Positions 12,013-22,789 of a stretch of DNA of 64,000 nt are shown here, piece after piece. A program made the position numbers and the translations under genes. The first letter of the stretch is position 1; the number at the start of each line of letters is the position of its first letter. The notes beneath the pieces are model-generated. The model worked only from the letters and a program-made list of their open reading frames with translations, was not told the DNA's origin and ran no database searches. Source of the stretch: Combretum micranthum. Lineage: Eukaryota > Streptophyta > Magnoliopsida > Myrtales > Combretaceae. Location: the NCBI GenBank assembly GCA_024138025.1, contig JAMXBD010000171.1, positions 806,001-870,000 on the forward strand. The letters are read 5' to 3'.

Positions 12013-13090
12013 AAAATGCCACATTTTATACTTAAACTTTGATAAAAAAATCCAATTATGTACCTAAACATTGAAAAGTTTAATGAATATAACATTTGAT
12101 TTGAACTTTTTGTGCGCATAAAAACTACCTTGCTTAACTCTATTAAATTTGTCATCTCACTTTTATCTGCCCTTTTATTATTGTCTAACAAGTGTCCCTT
12201 TATTAAAATAATTAAAGAAATTAAACTAACGTAACCATGGTCAGATAGAAAACAAGCAAGTAAATCATCAACTAACCTAATTATCTTGTCAAAATCAATG
12301 CCAAAAAGAGAATCCGATAAAAACGAAGGGTTAAGTGTGCATTGTGAAGCCCTCAGCTAGAAATCGCTATCAAACCTTTACTTGAAGTTTCGTTAAACGC
12401 TAAAAAGAAAACAAGCTTCTTTAATCACAGAGCACATGAACTCTCTCCAACATCTACAAAATCCAATTACTTTCCCTTTCAAATGGTCATGACAACATGT
12501 CTCCATCAAGGTCCACAACATGTGCCACCAATATCTCAGAGTCAAACAAAAGATCGAGCTGTCTAATGATGAGTTCAACTAGAATGATGGTGAGAATCAC
12601 TAGGAGAGTTTCTTGAAGTATAAGGAAGTGTTTGGGGATTTAGGATTGTATTCCAAGGGAAAGAAAGGGATTCCTAGTGTTGGAGGCGATGTTGGTGTTT
12701 AGAGTGATATTTCTTCTGGGTTTAGGAATAGTGTTAATTTAGGGTTGGGGCTTGATGATTTGAATGGTGATGATGACAAAGAGGAGAAGGAAGAGGATGA
12801 GGAGGGAATGAGAATGATGGTAGTGTTGATTGTGATCCTAATAGGGTTGATGAGGAATTTGTGAAATAAAGGATGAGAAGGGAAAAAGGGATTTGGGTTT
12901 TGTTCGTTTATGGAAATTGAAGAGGGGTTCTAGGTCAATTTCAAGTAGGAGGTTAAGGGTTTTGGGTAGACAAGTTTAATTTCTTTATTTTTAAAATTAT
13001 TTTTTATCTGATGATATTTTAATAAATTTTATTAAAATATCTTTTTCCAAGTTGGGAATTTCAATTATTTATTTGAGTTTTTAACATTAA
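12013..13090. mobile_element. Possible Mutator-like element remnant with gene-like interior
   Basis: The left end at about 12013-12150 resembles the terminal repeats at 35480-35622 and 53817-53961 (blocks TCCAATTATGTACCTAAAC, GAACTTTTTGTG, CTTAACTCTATTAA). An inner stretch AATTAAAGAAATTAAACT near 12210-12230 is found inverted near 12975-13000. The right outer end seems lost. Between them, 12400-12960 looks coding-like: a frame with YKEVFGDLGLYSKGKK and an acidic DDDKEEKEEDEE run, broken by stops. It may be a captured host gene piece; I do not recognise the source. Confidence 0.3.
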
Positions 13091-13245
13091 TGATAAGAAT
13101 TATAGGTAGTGACGTCGCAGTCCAAAATCAGGGAGTTATGATTACGTTCACGTTGACACCATTGGCCCCTACACGTTAGAGTCCTACTCGAACATTTTTC
13201 TTTTGAGTTTAGATAAATGTCTTATGATAAGACTAAGGTTGTTAA

Positions 13246-14065
13246 ATTAGAGTAGACATCACCACTGGTGGGTTCTAAATTGAGGATCGATCTTATTCAT
13301 TACTGGCAGTTCCTAAATTGGAAATCAATCCATGAATGGTGGGTTTAAATCAGTAAAGGACCTATCAATTCTAGCAAGTCCTGACGATTTTACCTCTAAA
13401 AATCGCATGATCCAACAGTTTTGGAACCACCTATTGAGAACTAAAAGAACTGGCGGTTCTATGCTATAAAAATTATAAAAAAATTGTAATTAAAAAAAAT
13501 ATTTAAAACTATCTTCAAATGAATAATACAATATTTATTTTCTATTCTCAATATTTAATGCGTTGTTATTAATGACACAAGTAATAAATATATTTAAAAT
13601 CATATGTTTTTAAGTTTATCTAGACTTTCAACAAAGTATACTTTTTTTTTTTTAATAATGTGTGATTTGTTTTTGTGTTGTTGGGATATCTTATAGTATC
13701 ATATTACTAACATGACAACTAAAAAAGTGCAAGTGATTATATATAAATAAATACATAACTGTAAAATTTCTTTTAACTAATGCGTTATAAACAATTATTA
13801 TTCGGCTCAATATTATTTTAAGTTAAAAAATTATTTTGCATTTTTTCCTTACTTAAATTAAGTAAATTATTAAATTAATTTTTAATTTTTTTTTCATCTC
13901 ACAGTTTTTAGTTTCTCTAGAACTGGAACCGAACCATAGGAACTAGTAGTTCGTAAGAACCAGGAACTGGACTAGCTCTCATAGTCCGATTCTGGTTCCA
14001 CTATTTTTAGAACCGAAAACTGACGATTTAGATCCAATTTGAGACTCGAACCATACCGTGACAAT
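13246..14065. mobile_element. Possible non-autonomous hAT-like element
   Basis: Both ends are crowded with short GGTTCC/GGAACC-type words in both orientations (13260-13460 and 13918-14060), with an AT-rich centre. Subterminal motif crowding of this kind is common in plant hAT elements. The ends CATCACCACTGGTGGGTTCT and the reverse of 14040-14065 match only loosely, and no 8-bp duplication was confirmed. Confidence 0.35.
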
Positions 14066-14749
14066 GGTTAAAGTAGGAGGATTTAGCTAAAGACTTATAA
14101 GTGTGATGTAGCGTGCTAAATCTTTGCATCCCATTATAATGATAAGAAAAAATAAATAAATAAATAAAGAGACTCCAATTATATAATAGGTGGTATTTAC
14201 CTGTACCCTTTGAGACAAGGACATATTGAGATTAGCATGCATTTGGGAAGGGATTCGGCGGCAACAGCGTGGGCAGTCGTCTTTGACAATGCTATCTCCA
14301 TGAACGAATCAAAATCAAATACAGCAATACTATCAAAAGAGTAATTAAAAGTTAAAAATTCGTTTTTTTTTCCCCCTCGCTTTTCCTGTTTTTTTTTTTT
14401 TCTCCTTCACTAGAGGACTAGCTTTAAAAAAAAAAATTAAAGGGAGAAAACTTTTAATCCAAAGACTTGACATATATATGTTTTTATATAATTCACCTAT
14501 ACACTACCGTAGAACCCTAGAAGACTTTAACAGTTATTGAATATAATAAAAGATAATCGACATTAGTACATTAAACGAAAAAAAAAAAAAAAAAAGCAAA
14601 AAAGGGGAACAAAGTTTATAAAAAGTCTACGCTTCTTCCTTGGACTGCGCCAACGTATAGCCGAAACATTAGCCCCTCTTCGTTGTCGTGCCCTGCCCGC
14701 TGCCTATGGTCATCCGAAATTCAACTCCGTAGCCCAATGGATTTGAGCA

Positions 14750-16273
14750 TCACAATACAGTTGACTCCACAAATTGTTTTCCAAGTGTTTCTTCACCTGC
14801 AATCCTACACGATCTTAATTCCCCCAATAGCTTGTTCAAATCATTAAAAGATGATCCACCTTCTTCAACAGCCTTTTTTGCCAAATCTCCATAAACCTTT
14901 GCTCTTCTTCTCATTTCCTCTGCTTCCTCACCCACCATGTTCCTCTTCACTGCCTTCTCCACAAGTTCTCTGTTTATGAAATCACCATGTGTTCTCGCCC
15001 ATTTCTTAACACCAACAGCTATTCCAGTCTTGAGTACTTGAGTCACAAGCTTCTCATTGTAGAATTGTTCAGCAGCAACCGGCCATGTGACCATAGGCAC
15101 ACCTGATGCCACTGCTTCAAGAGTCGAATTCCACCCACAATGGCTCACGAAACCTCCGATTGCTTCGTGTTCTAGAATCAAAACTTGGGGTGCCCAACCT
15201 CTTATTATAATGCCTTTACCTTCCATTCTCTTCTCAAATCCTTCAGGCAACCACTCTTCTTTGCCTTCCTCAACATTAGGGTCTTTTTTCACTACCCAAA
15301 TGAATTGCTGTCCTGAAGCCTCAAGTCCTCTGGCAATCTCGTGAAGCTGAGGACCATGGAAATTGGCCAAACTTCCAAAGCATATGTAGATAACTGAACT
15401 GGGTTTTTTCTCATCGAGCCACTTCAAACAGTAGCGATGATCAATGGGTGACGCAGTGTTAGAGCCATTGCTGCTGCTACTACTATTAGTACTTCCTCTT
15501 TGTGCTTTTTCTTGAATGCTCTCATTGCATAAAGAAACCGGTCCAACAAACCAGGATTTTCTTCCTAGGACATTCTTGTAATGATCTGCATAAGCCGGTT
15601 CGAGCTCATAGAAGCTATTGACAACCACTCCATAACTCCTGGATTCCGATTCTTTCACTTTCTTGAAAAAATGGGAAAATTCATTTTCTTCCTTAACGTA
15701 AGCGGGTACTTGCATACGGGTAATGGTTATGTCACCAGGAAAATTAGGAATGACAAAGGGCTCCGAATCAGAAGACACATTCTTGTAAGGCTCATAACGT
15801 CTCATAGAATCCGAAGCACAAAGTGAGAAAAGTCCTATCCCATGAAACACAAGTCTAGGAATGCCACACCGAGCTGCAACCTCAGGTGTCCAATGAAGGA
15901 ACATATCAGAAACAAGACAATCAGGATTTTTCTCTTTGATTAACCTTTCAAGAGGTCCATCAAGCATCTCAATAGCTTTTAGGAATGCAAATCTCATTTC
16001 AAGAGAATCTATAGACAGGAAATTCTGACAACTTTCAGGCAAACCAACTTCTTCCAATGGCAAGTTGATAGTGGAAATATTGATATCATAGCCTGATTTT
16101 TGGGCTTTCTCTATTGATTTGGAAAGCGAAGGTTCATAGAAAGGAGTAGTGATTATAGTGGACTTGCATCCTTTCATGGCAAATAGTTTAGCCATGTCTA
16201 CAGTTGGTATCAGATGTCCTGGAGCTAGGAAAGGGAAGAAGAAGATGTGCAGTTGTTGTGTTTCACTGCCCAT
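14750..16273 (-). CDS. UDP-glycosyltransferase, UGT73 family, intact, intronless
   Basis: A 507-residue family-1 (GT-B fold) glycosyltransferase that transfers a sugar, most likely glucose from UDP-glucose, to small molecules in the cytosol. The N-terminal half binds the acceptor: catalytic His20 in FPFLAPGH and its activating Asp123 in PDCLVSD are both present. The C-terminal half holds the 44-residue PSPG box at residues 360-403, with HCGWNSTLE at 378-386 and a final Gln403, the residue usually linked to UDP-glucose use. A Ser/Asn-rich linker (261-275) joins the domains. There is no signal peptide or membrane segment. Length and lack of introns fit the UGT73 group, which includes scopoletin, flavonoid and triterpenoid glucosyltransferases. 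The start at 16273 matches the family's usual MGSE opening, and the paralogues at 22651 and 63778 begin at the same point. The acceptor cannot be told from sequence. Confidence 0.97.
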   Translation of the reverse strand: MGSETQQLHIFFFPFLAPGHLIPTVDMAKLFAMKGCKSTIITTPFYEPSLSKSIEKAQKSGYDINISTINLPLEEVGLPESCQNFLSIDSLEMRFAFLKAIEMLDGPLERLIKEKNPDCLVSDMFLHWTPEVAARCGIPRLVFHGIGLFSLCASDSMRRYEPYKNVSSDSEPFVIPNFPGDITITRMQVPAYVKEENEFSHFFKKVKESESRSYGVVVNSFYELEPAYADHYKNVLGRKSWFVGPVSLCNESIQEKAQRGSTNSSSSSNGSNTASPIDHRYCLKWLDEKKPSSVIYICFGSLANFHGPQLHEIARGLEASGQQFIWVVKKDPNVEEGKEEWLPEGFEKRMEGKGIIIRGWAPQVLILEHEAIGGFVSHCGWNSTLEAVASGVPMVTWPVAAEQFYNEKLVTQVLKTGIAVGVKKWARTHGDFINRELVEKAVKRNMVGEEAEEMRRRAKVYGDLAKKAVEEGGSSFNDLNKLLGELRSCRIAGEETLGKQFVESTVL

Positions 16274-16382
16274 GCTGTCTGTCTCTTTTAGTGAAGATGA
16301 AATTTTGAAGTGCGGACAAGTTGAAATCTGAGGTTATGTTTTGAGGTTTTGTTGCTGGCCATGAACTTTATATGGGAGCACC

Positions 16383-16395
16383 ATTAAATATATAG
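16383..16395 (-). promoter_or_regulatory. Candidate TATA box of the intact UGT
   Basis: The minus strand reads CTATATATTTAAT, about 110-122 bases before the start codon. It is kept exactly in the pseudogene's flank at 22761-22773. A second TATA-like word (ATATAAA, 16367-16373) is closer to the gene but changed in the pseudogene copy, so the conserved one is preferred. No transcript data support either. Confidence 0.45.
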
Positions 16396-17830
16396 AAAAA
16401 CGTAACTCAAATATTTAAACTTTGAAAAACTTTCTACTAATTTTCACTTTTTTTACATATTTCTATTTATACTTAAATTATAATTTTTTTTTTATTTTTC
16501 CTTTTTTTTTTTGCAATTTCGCAACTTTCAATCGCTTTTCCTCTTGTTCTCTACCAATCCAAACGTGATGTAAACTTCCGTGGACAAGTTTTACACCTAC
16601 AGAGCAGGAAAATGTTAATATAATTTGTGAACAGCTTTCTTTATCCTGACGTGCAGTGGCTATGTGCGGCCAATACGAAACGAGACATCATGATAGACCA
16701 TCATCCCTTACGTCAACCATAAAAAGGGCCAACCTATCATATCATCCCTTCCGTCAAAGATGGCTGCGAGGTTTAACAGTGGAATCCATGCACCAGCATA
16801 TTCTAGAAACATTCGACACGGATAGCGATCCGATATCCGTGGAATAAATATAAATAAATTATACTAAGAGCATCATTTGTCCACCGCATATTTTTGCCGT
16901 TTGATTTTGAGTACGCAAGCTCAAATCCTTACTTTATCTTTTAGGTCTTTTCGTCGACCTGAGAGTTGACCTTCAAAAAGGGGTGATGCCCAACTAAAAC
17001 TAAGTGACCGCACCAGACATATCAAACCACCACATAAAGGGCTAACGAATGTACAAATTCATAGAGATAGCCAACATCATATTATGACTAGGTTAAGCTA
17101 GGACGCTATCAAAAGTAAGGGTGAAACCCATATGTCGGGGTTCTAAAGTTGAATGTGCAGTCCCTTAATTAAGAATTTTTGAAAGTTCAACAGTTATAAA
17201 TAGGATCCATAAATTGTTAGATGCTAACGGTGCATTTCAGCATTTCGATGGTATGAAATAAAATGCAATGAAGAGAAATCAAATGATATAGAAAGAAAAT
17301 GATTGTTTAGGCGACTTATGTATAAAGTGGAAAAGAATAGAAAAAGGAAGGGAATTGATGAAAAAGTTCTTTAATTACTTTTCGATCCACTCATTTCATT
17401 TTAAAATTGGAAAGAAAAAGGGGAAATCGATTAAAAAAAAAGAAAGACAATTACAAAATCATACTTTAAAGGCAAACGACAACAAGTCATTCACTTCATC
17501 ACTTTAATTGCAATTGGATGAATAAAGTAGTGATAACTTTTACATACTGTTATATTATTTAGTTGGTATAAATATAAGTAAATTAATTATTATAATAAAG
17601 ATAGAGAAATGTGATAGAGTTGTCGTATTAATTGAAGTAATTATTCAATAAAAACAAAATTTTTATAATATCTCATTGAACAACAATTCACTTCAATACA
17701 TAAAATGCAAATAAATATCATAATAACAACATCACATGTACCATAGAGAAATTAAATAACTACTCCCAAAGTGAACGGGCAATAGAAATAAAAACTCTTT
17801 CTCCAATTTCCTCATGTAATTTTCGTGCTT
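16396..17830. other. UGT upstream region shared with copy 2; no gene
   Basis: AT-rich flank whose blocks recur upstream of the pseudogene: 16500-16720 matches 24095-24290, 16780-16900 matches 24335-24455, and 16905-17100 matches 24852-25020. I saw no coding signal. It probably contains the distal promoter of the UGT gene. Confidence 0.55.
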
Positions 17831-17903
17831 TTCTTTTTGTATTTTCCTTCTTATGTCTATTTCCTCTCTTTAAAAAGTTACCAAACACACCTAAGACCTA
17901 AAT

Positions 17904-18215
17904 TGAAATAGCCATGAATTTCTTAATTTATATTTTATAAATGTGTTATTAAAATTACATATGATTTTGAAATTTAATATATATTTTGTATGTGTGTAGT
18001 GCAATGAAATTAATATTATTATATTATGTATATTAATGTGTGCATAGTGTAATAGATGTGTATGTCTTTTGTAAATTATATGTGTATGTTATGCTTAGAA
18101 TTTATCAAAACAACTTTTGATTATTAAGAAAATTGTTGACAAATTTTACAAAATTTAAGCCTAATTTTTAAGCTCAAATAAAACTCAAATGCATTCCAAA
18201 TTAAGCCAAATTAAC
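17904..18215 (+). repeat. Truncated family A LTR (5' end only)
   Basis: It starts TGAAATAGCCATGAATTTCT, nearly the same as the solo LTR at 29676, and follows the family A LTR for roughly 310 bases, through an AAGCCTAATTT and AAATGCATTCC stretch. It then stops matching near the CACGTG repeat at 18213. No other LTR end or target duplication was found, so it is a deletion remnant. It lies just beyond the right edge of duplication copy 1. Confidence 0.6.
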
Positions 18216-18314
18216 ACGTGACATGTTACTATTTATTGATCAATATCATCCATATAAAAATTATAAAATAATTAATACTAAATTAATAACACGTGACATG
18301 TTACTATTTATTGA
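18213..18314 (+). repeat. 27-bp perfect direct repeat, each copy with a G-box
   Basis: The 27 bases at 18213-18239 recur exactly at 18288-18314, 75 bases apart. Each copy contains CACGTG (18215-18220 and 18290-18295), the core bound by plant bZIP and bHLH factors. Whether it regulates anything is unknown. Confidence 0.7.
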
Positions 18315-18399
18315 AATAGTAATGTAACGAAGAATGCTATGATGTTTCCAAATTAATATTTGTCCCATTTTGGTTAATTTTAGCATCAAAATCATCAAC

Positions 18400-18840
18400 T
18401 CTACTAGTGTTATTAATGTCTTCTTTTATTAGCATTGCTTATTATGTCTTTAGATTTAGTTATTTAGTTTTCTAAGTTTTGTATAAAAGCTCATATTACA
18501 AATAAGTTATTTAATGACATGTTATAAATTAAACATTTTATTTAATTTCCATTAATTACAAAAATATTTGGAATTTTATTTTTTATTTACTATATATTTT
18601 ACATAATATTATTTAGTTATTTTTTTCCTATTTAGATTATCTAAGATTTTATTTTATGTATATAAAGAGGTTTGATTGTATTAAACCATTCAATTAATAA
18701 TTATGATTTGTTATAAAAATCAATAACGTGAGTGTTATCTCTCTTTTCTTTGAAGCTTGTCAACAATTTTAATTCTTGTGATATTCACTTCACTAATATA
18801 ATGTTCTTAACCGTTGATAGTTTCTGTGTCAAAATTTCCA
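18400..18840 (+). repeat. Possible copia-type solo LTR
   Basis: A TATA box (TATATAAAG, 18659-18667) is followed by a leader-like stretch ending near TTCTTTGAAGCTTGTCAAC and TTGATAGTTTCTGTGTC. This resembles the R/U5 part of short copia LTRs I know from plants. Exact ends, primer site and duplication were not found. Confidence 0.3.
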
Positions 18841-18924
18841 TTCTATTGTATTAATATTTTTTCTAGTATAATTTAATAGTCAAAATTCAATATGTATCGC
18901 TAGTTTTTTAATTTGTTTAGGTAA

Positions 18925-19238
18925 TGGGCAAAGATCCACCAACAACCTAATTTTAATGCTCTAAAGTTTCCTCTACTCTGTCAATAGCTCCCTATTTGAA
19001 CTTTAAAAAATCTAATGTTATACCCAATTGATTTTTTGTGCCCCTAAACTCACTTTACTCTTTCATTGTCTGTTGAAGTAATGGACACATGTTAAATAAT
19101 GATTTAACGGTGTGAAGTGGAGTAGTGTTTATGGGCAGGAAATATTCAATTGGGTATGAAATCGAACTTTTTAAAGTTCAAGTACCTAATTCATCTTTTT
19201 ATTAAAGTTTAGGTACCAAGTTGGGCATTACCCTAGAT
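18925..19238. mobile_element. Foldback MITE with long terminal inverted repeats
   Basis: The left arm runs from about 18925 to 19085. The right arm read in reverse (19238 to 19100) gives the same order of blocks: CTAAACTTTAAT, TTGAACTTTAAAAA, ATACCCAATTGA, CACTTCAC. The centre is short. Its word content is akin to the terminal repeats at 35480 and 53961, suggesting one broad family. It sits just left of duplication copy 2. Confidence 0.6.
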
Positions 19239-20499
19239 ATAAGTGCGTGTGTGTGTGTTTTCGTAAATAATGGGTTTTGGCTTGTTATGTATATGGGTTT
19301 TCTCTAATGATATGCCTATGGCTCAAACATGTTACAGAGCCTATTTGGATTTTGTTTCGTCTATATTTTATTTGTATTTTATCTATATCACATCAATATC
19401 TAACTTGTATATATTTGAATTATATTCTAGTCTTTAGAAATTTATTTTATCTATCTCCTGTTTGTTTCTATTTTATTATCATGGTAATAGGTGTAATTGG
19501 AGTATAGGTATTGAAATGTGAAAATTCACTTACTTTTAAGATAAAAGTATTCAAATATATATGTTATATATTAAAAAGGAAAATTTTAATTGGTATTTTT
19601 ATAAAATTGAATAATGTAAAAGATGAAGAAGTCCAATTTTATAGATATTTATTTGATATCTAATTTTATATGAAGGGTATATGTAATTATACCTTTAATT
19701 TTTCTGGTATTTTTTTTCTTGATAAACACGTTTGCTTAAGTCAATACCAAAAATTGCCAAATGGAAAAGAAAAATAAAAGATTCACTAAACAAACCCCTA
19801 TATAGCAACTGATGGACCTAGGTTAACTTTAAGTTGTTCCAATCTTTGATTTGCAAAGTTGTGTTGCCTTAAATCGTGTGTATAAGTATAAATTTAACGA
19901 ACTTGTTTATTATATTAGTAATTTATAGATTTATGTATGCCGTGGCATATGATTGTGTACATGAGTTGTAATTATTTAATAGATTTGAAGACTCATCAAT
20001 TGGAATTTTTATTTTAGACAATAAGATTTGTGATGGCCAACATGATGAGCTGCGATTGGTATTTTACTAGGGTAATCGGGAAAGGTTAGTTAATCTGATC
20101 AATTGATATGTCAAGCGATCTGCCGGAGAATTTTATTAATTGATTTACGTTGGACATTATTTGTTAAGTTCTTTCAATAATTATATTTTTGTTTAAAAAA
20201 TTACTAATGTTTCATTTAATTATTTTTATTTTAGATGTTTAAAGGTTATAAGAGATTTATATAATAGTTGTTTTGTGAATTTTAGGATTAAGGAAAAAGA
20301 TTATTTTAATAAAAAATTATAAAAATACCATTGGATAAAAAAAATAAAAAAAGTAAATCAAACTTGAAAAGAAGCTTAAATAAATTATAATATTCACATA
20401 AAAACAAGCTAATATAACATTTAATTAGAATAATTTTATAAAACTTGCGGAGACGAGCTTAATATAAAACCTAATAAATAAAAAAGACGAGTATCATGT

Positions 20500-21141
20500 T
20501 CTTTCGACTCATAAATGCCACTTTACCCGCCCAACCATTTGAGGCGCCTCCATACACCAACCTTTAGCCTAAAATCATAGACAGTGGAGTGGACAACTCG
20601 TGAGACACAACTAGTGCATCTGCAATAAAGTCAAGTAAGTGGGACCGACTTAAGAAAGAGTCATCCTTAGTTTGTGTTTGCTTTTATATTAATGATTTGT
20701 ACTTTCGAGGAACATTCCTTTTTTTTTTCAATGACTTCATAGATTACGTGATTTTATATAATTCACATGTACACGACCGAAGACCTGACAATTACCTGAT
20801 TTATTACAAAAGATAATCGTGGCATTAGTACATTAAAAGGAGACAAAACACAGGAGAAAAACACTCTAGACTTTTTTTATTTTTTTAATAAATTATTTAT
20901 CAAGTTTTTTCTGATTTTTTTTTATTTTTTAATAAATTATTTATCAAAAAATGAATATAACTAAAAAAATAATAACTCTCATTAAAAAATCAAATAAATT
21001 AAATATAAATACAAATCAATCACATAAAATATCCGCACTACTCCTTACACGGCACCTATCTAAGCATTAAGACTCTTTTAATTGCTATACGCTGCCTCTA
21101 GTCACTCGAAATCCCACTCCAAAGCCAAATGAATTTGAGCA
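20500..21141. other. AT-rich spacer 3' of the UGT pseudogene
   Basis: It is partly homologous to 14400-14750 (shared TTTTATATAATTCAC and GGCATTAGTACATTAAA blocks). It contains a short internal duplication: TTTTTTAATAAATTATTTATC occurs near 20880 and 20927. No gene was seen. Confidence 0.5.
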
Positions 21142-22651
21142 TCACAAGACAGTTGACCCCTCAAATTGTTTTCCAATTGTTTCTTCACCATGATCTTAAT
21201 TCCTCCAAAAGCTTGCTCAAATCATTAAAAGATGTCCCACCTTCTTCTGTAGCTTTCTTCGCTAAATCTGCATAACCCTTGGCTCTTTTTCTCATTTCCT
21301 CTGCATCCTCACCCACCATGATCCTCTTCACTGCCTCCTCCACAAGTTCTCTATTTACGAAATCACCATGTAGGCTCACCCATTTCTTAACACCAACAGC
21401 TATTCCAGTCTTGAGTACTTGAGTCACAAGCTTCTCATTGTAGAATTGTTCAGCAGAAACCGGCCATGTGACAATAGGCACCCCTGATGCCACTGCTTCA
21501 AGAGTCGAATTCCACCCACAATGGCTCACGAAACCTCGGATTGCTTCGTGTTCTAGAATAAAAACTTGGGGTGCCCAACCTCTTATTATAATGCCTTTAC
21601 CTTCCATTCTCTTCTCAAATCCTTCAGGCAACCACTCTTCTTTGCCTTCCTCAACATTAGGGTCTTTTTTCACTACCCAAATGAATTGCTGTCCTGAAGC
21701 CTCAAGTCCTATGGCAATCTCGTGAAGCTGAGGAACGTTGAAATTGGCCAGACTTCCAAGCATATGTAGATAACTGAACTGGGTTTTTTCCCATCGAGCC
21801 ACTTCAAACAGAAGCGATGGTCAATGTGACGCAGTGTTAGTGCCATTGCTGCTGCTGCTAACACTAATACTTCCTCTTTGTTCTTTTTCTTGAATGCTCT
21901 CATTGCATAAAGAAACAGGTCCAATATGCCAGGATTTTTTTCCTAGGACATTCTTGTAATGATCTGCGTAAGCCGGTTCGAGCTCATAGAAGCTATTTAC
22001 AATCACTCCATAACTCCTGGATTCTGATTCTTTCACTTTCATGAATATTTGGGAAAACTCATTTTCTTCCTTAACGAAAGCGGGTACTTGCATACGGGTA
22101 ATGGTGATGTCACCAGGAAAATTAGGAATGAAAAAGGGCTCCAAATCAGAAGACACATTCTTGTAAGGCTCAAAACGCCTCACAGAATCCGAAGCACAAA
22201 GTGAGAAAAAACCTATTCCAAGAAACATAAGTCTAGGAATGCCACACCGGGCTGCAACCTCAGGTGTCCAATGAAAGAACATATCAGAAACAAGACAATC
22301 AGGATTTTTCTCTTTGATTAACCTTTCAAGAGGTCCATCAAGCATCTCAGTAGCTTTTAGGAATGCAATTCTCATTTCAAGAGAGTCTATAGGAGTGGAA
22401 GTTCTGACAACATTCAGGCAAACCAATTTCTTCCAAAGGCAAGTTGATAGTGGAAATATTGATATCATAGCCTGATTTTGGGCTTTCTCTATTGATTTGG
22501 AAAACGAAGGTTCATAGAAAGGAGTAGTGATTATGGTGGACTTGCATCCTTTCATGGCAAATAGTTTAGTCATGTCTACAGTTGGTATCATATGTCCTGG
22601 AGCTAGGAAAGGGAAGAAGAAGATGTGCAGTTGTTTTGTTTCACTGCCCAT
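21142..22651 (-). pseudogene. UGT73 pseudogene, tandem copy of the gene at 14750-16273
   Basis: It is closely similar to the intact UGT along its length. Against that copy there are five lesions. One T is missing at 22476-22479 and one base is gained near 22391-22405; together they scramble about 30 residues and then restore the frame. Two bases are missing near 21825, which brings a stop after residue 276, before the sugar-donor domain. One base is missing near 21759, which restores the frame downstream. Eleven bases are missing near 21187, which ends the tail about 19 residues early. Catalytic His20 is kept. The donor box is readable in the third segment (21185-21802) but carries a Gly to Arg change before FVSHCGWNS. 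A protein with a donor domain cannot be made from one frame. Sequencing error could explain single lesions but hardly all five. Confidence 0.92.
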
Positions 22652-22760
22652 GCTGTCCGTCTCTGTCAGCGAAGATGAAATTTTGAAGTATGAACAAGTT
22701 GAAATCTAAGGTTATGTTTTGAGGTTTTGTTGCTGGCCATGAACATGATATGGGAGATAC

Positions 22761-22773
22761 ATTAAATATATAG
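22761..22773 (-). promoter_or_regulatory. Conserved TATA-like word upstream of the UGT pseudogene
   Basis: Identical to 16383-16395 and at the same distance from the start codon. The nearer TATA-like word of copy 1 is altered here (ATGATATGG). About 20 bases further upstream the homology is broken by a 1.2 kb insertion. Confidence 0.4.
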
Positions 22774-22789
22774 AAAAATGTAGCTCAAA

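Larger units (their letters stand above)
10380..17830. repeat. Tandem duplication, copy 1 (carries intact UGT)
   Basis: Sequence from about 10380 (GGCTATGGCTCAA...) matches 19310 onward. The match resumes through the UGT gene, its upstream region (shared CCAGCATATTCTAGAAACAT at 16793 and 24347) and on to about 17830, matching about 26490. Copy 1 holds extra insertions missing from copy 2: a foldback element at 11086-11379, an AT-rich element near 11470-11680, and roughly 2 kb at 12013-14065. The edges are by eye. Confidence 0.85.

Noticed and set aside
15087..15344. Open frame on the plus strand, conserved in both UGT copies (also 21468-21725)
   Set aside because: It is the reverse reading of the conserved UGT donor domain; its conservation comes from the gene on the other strand.
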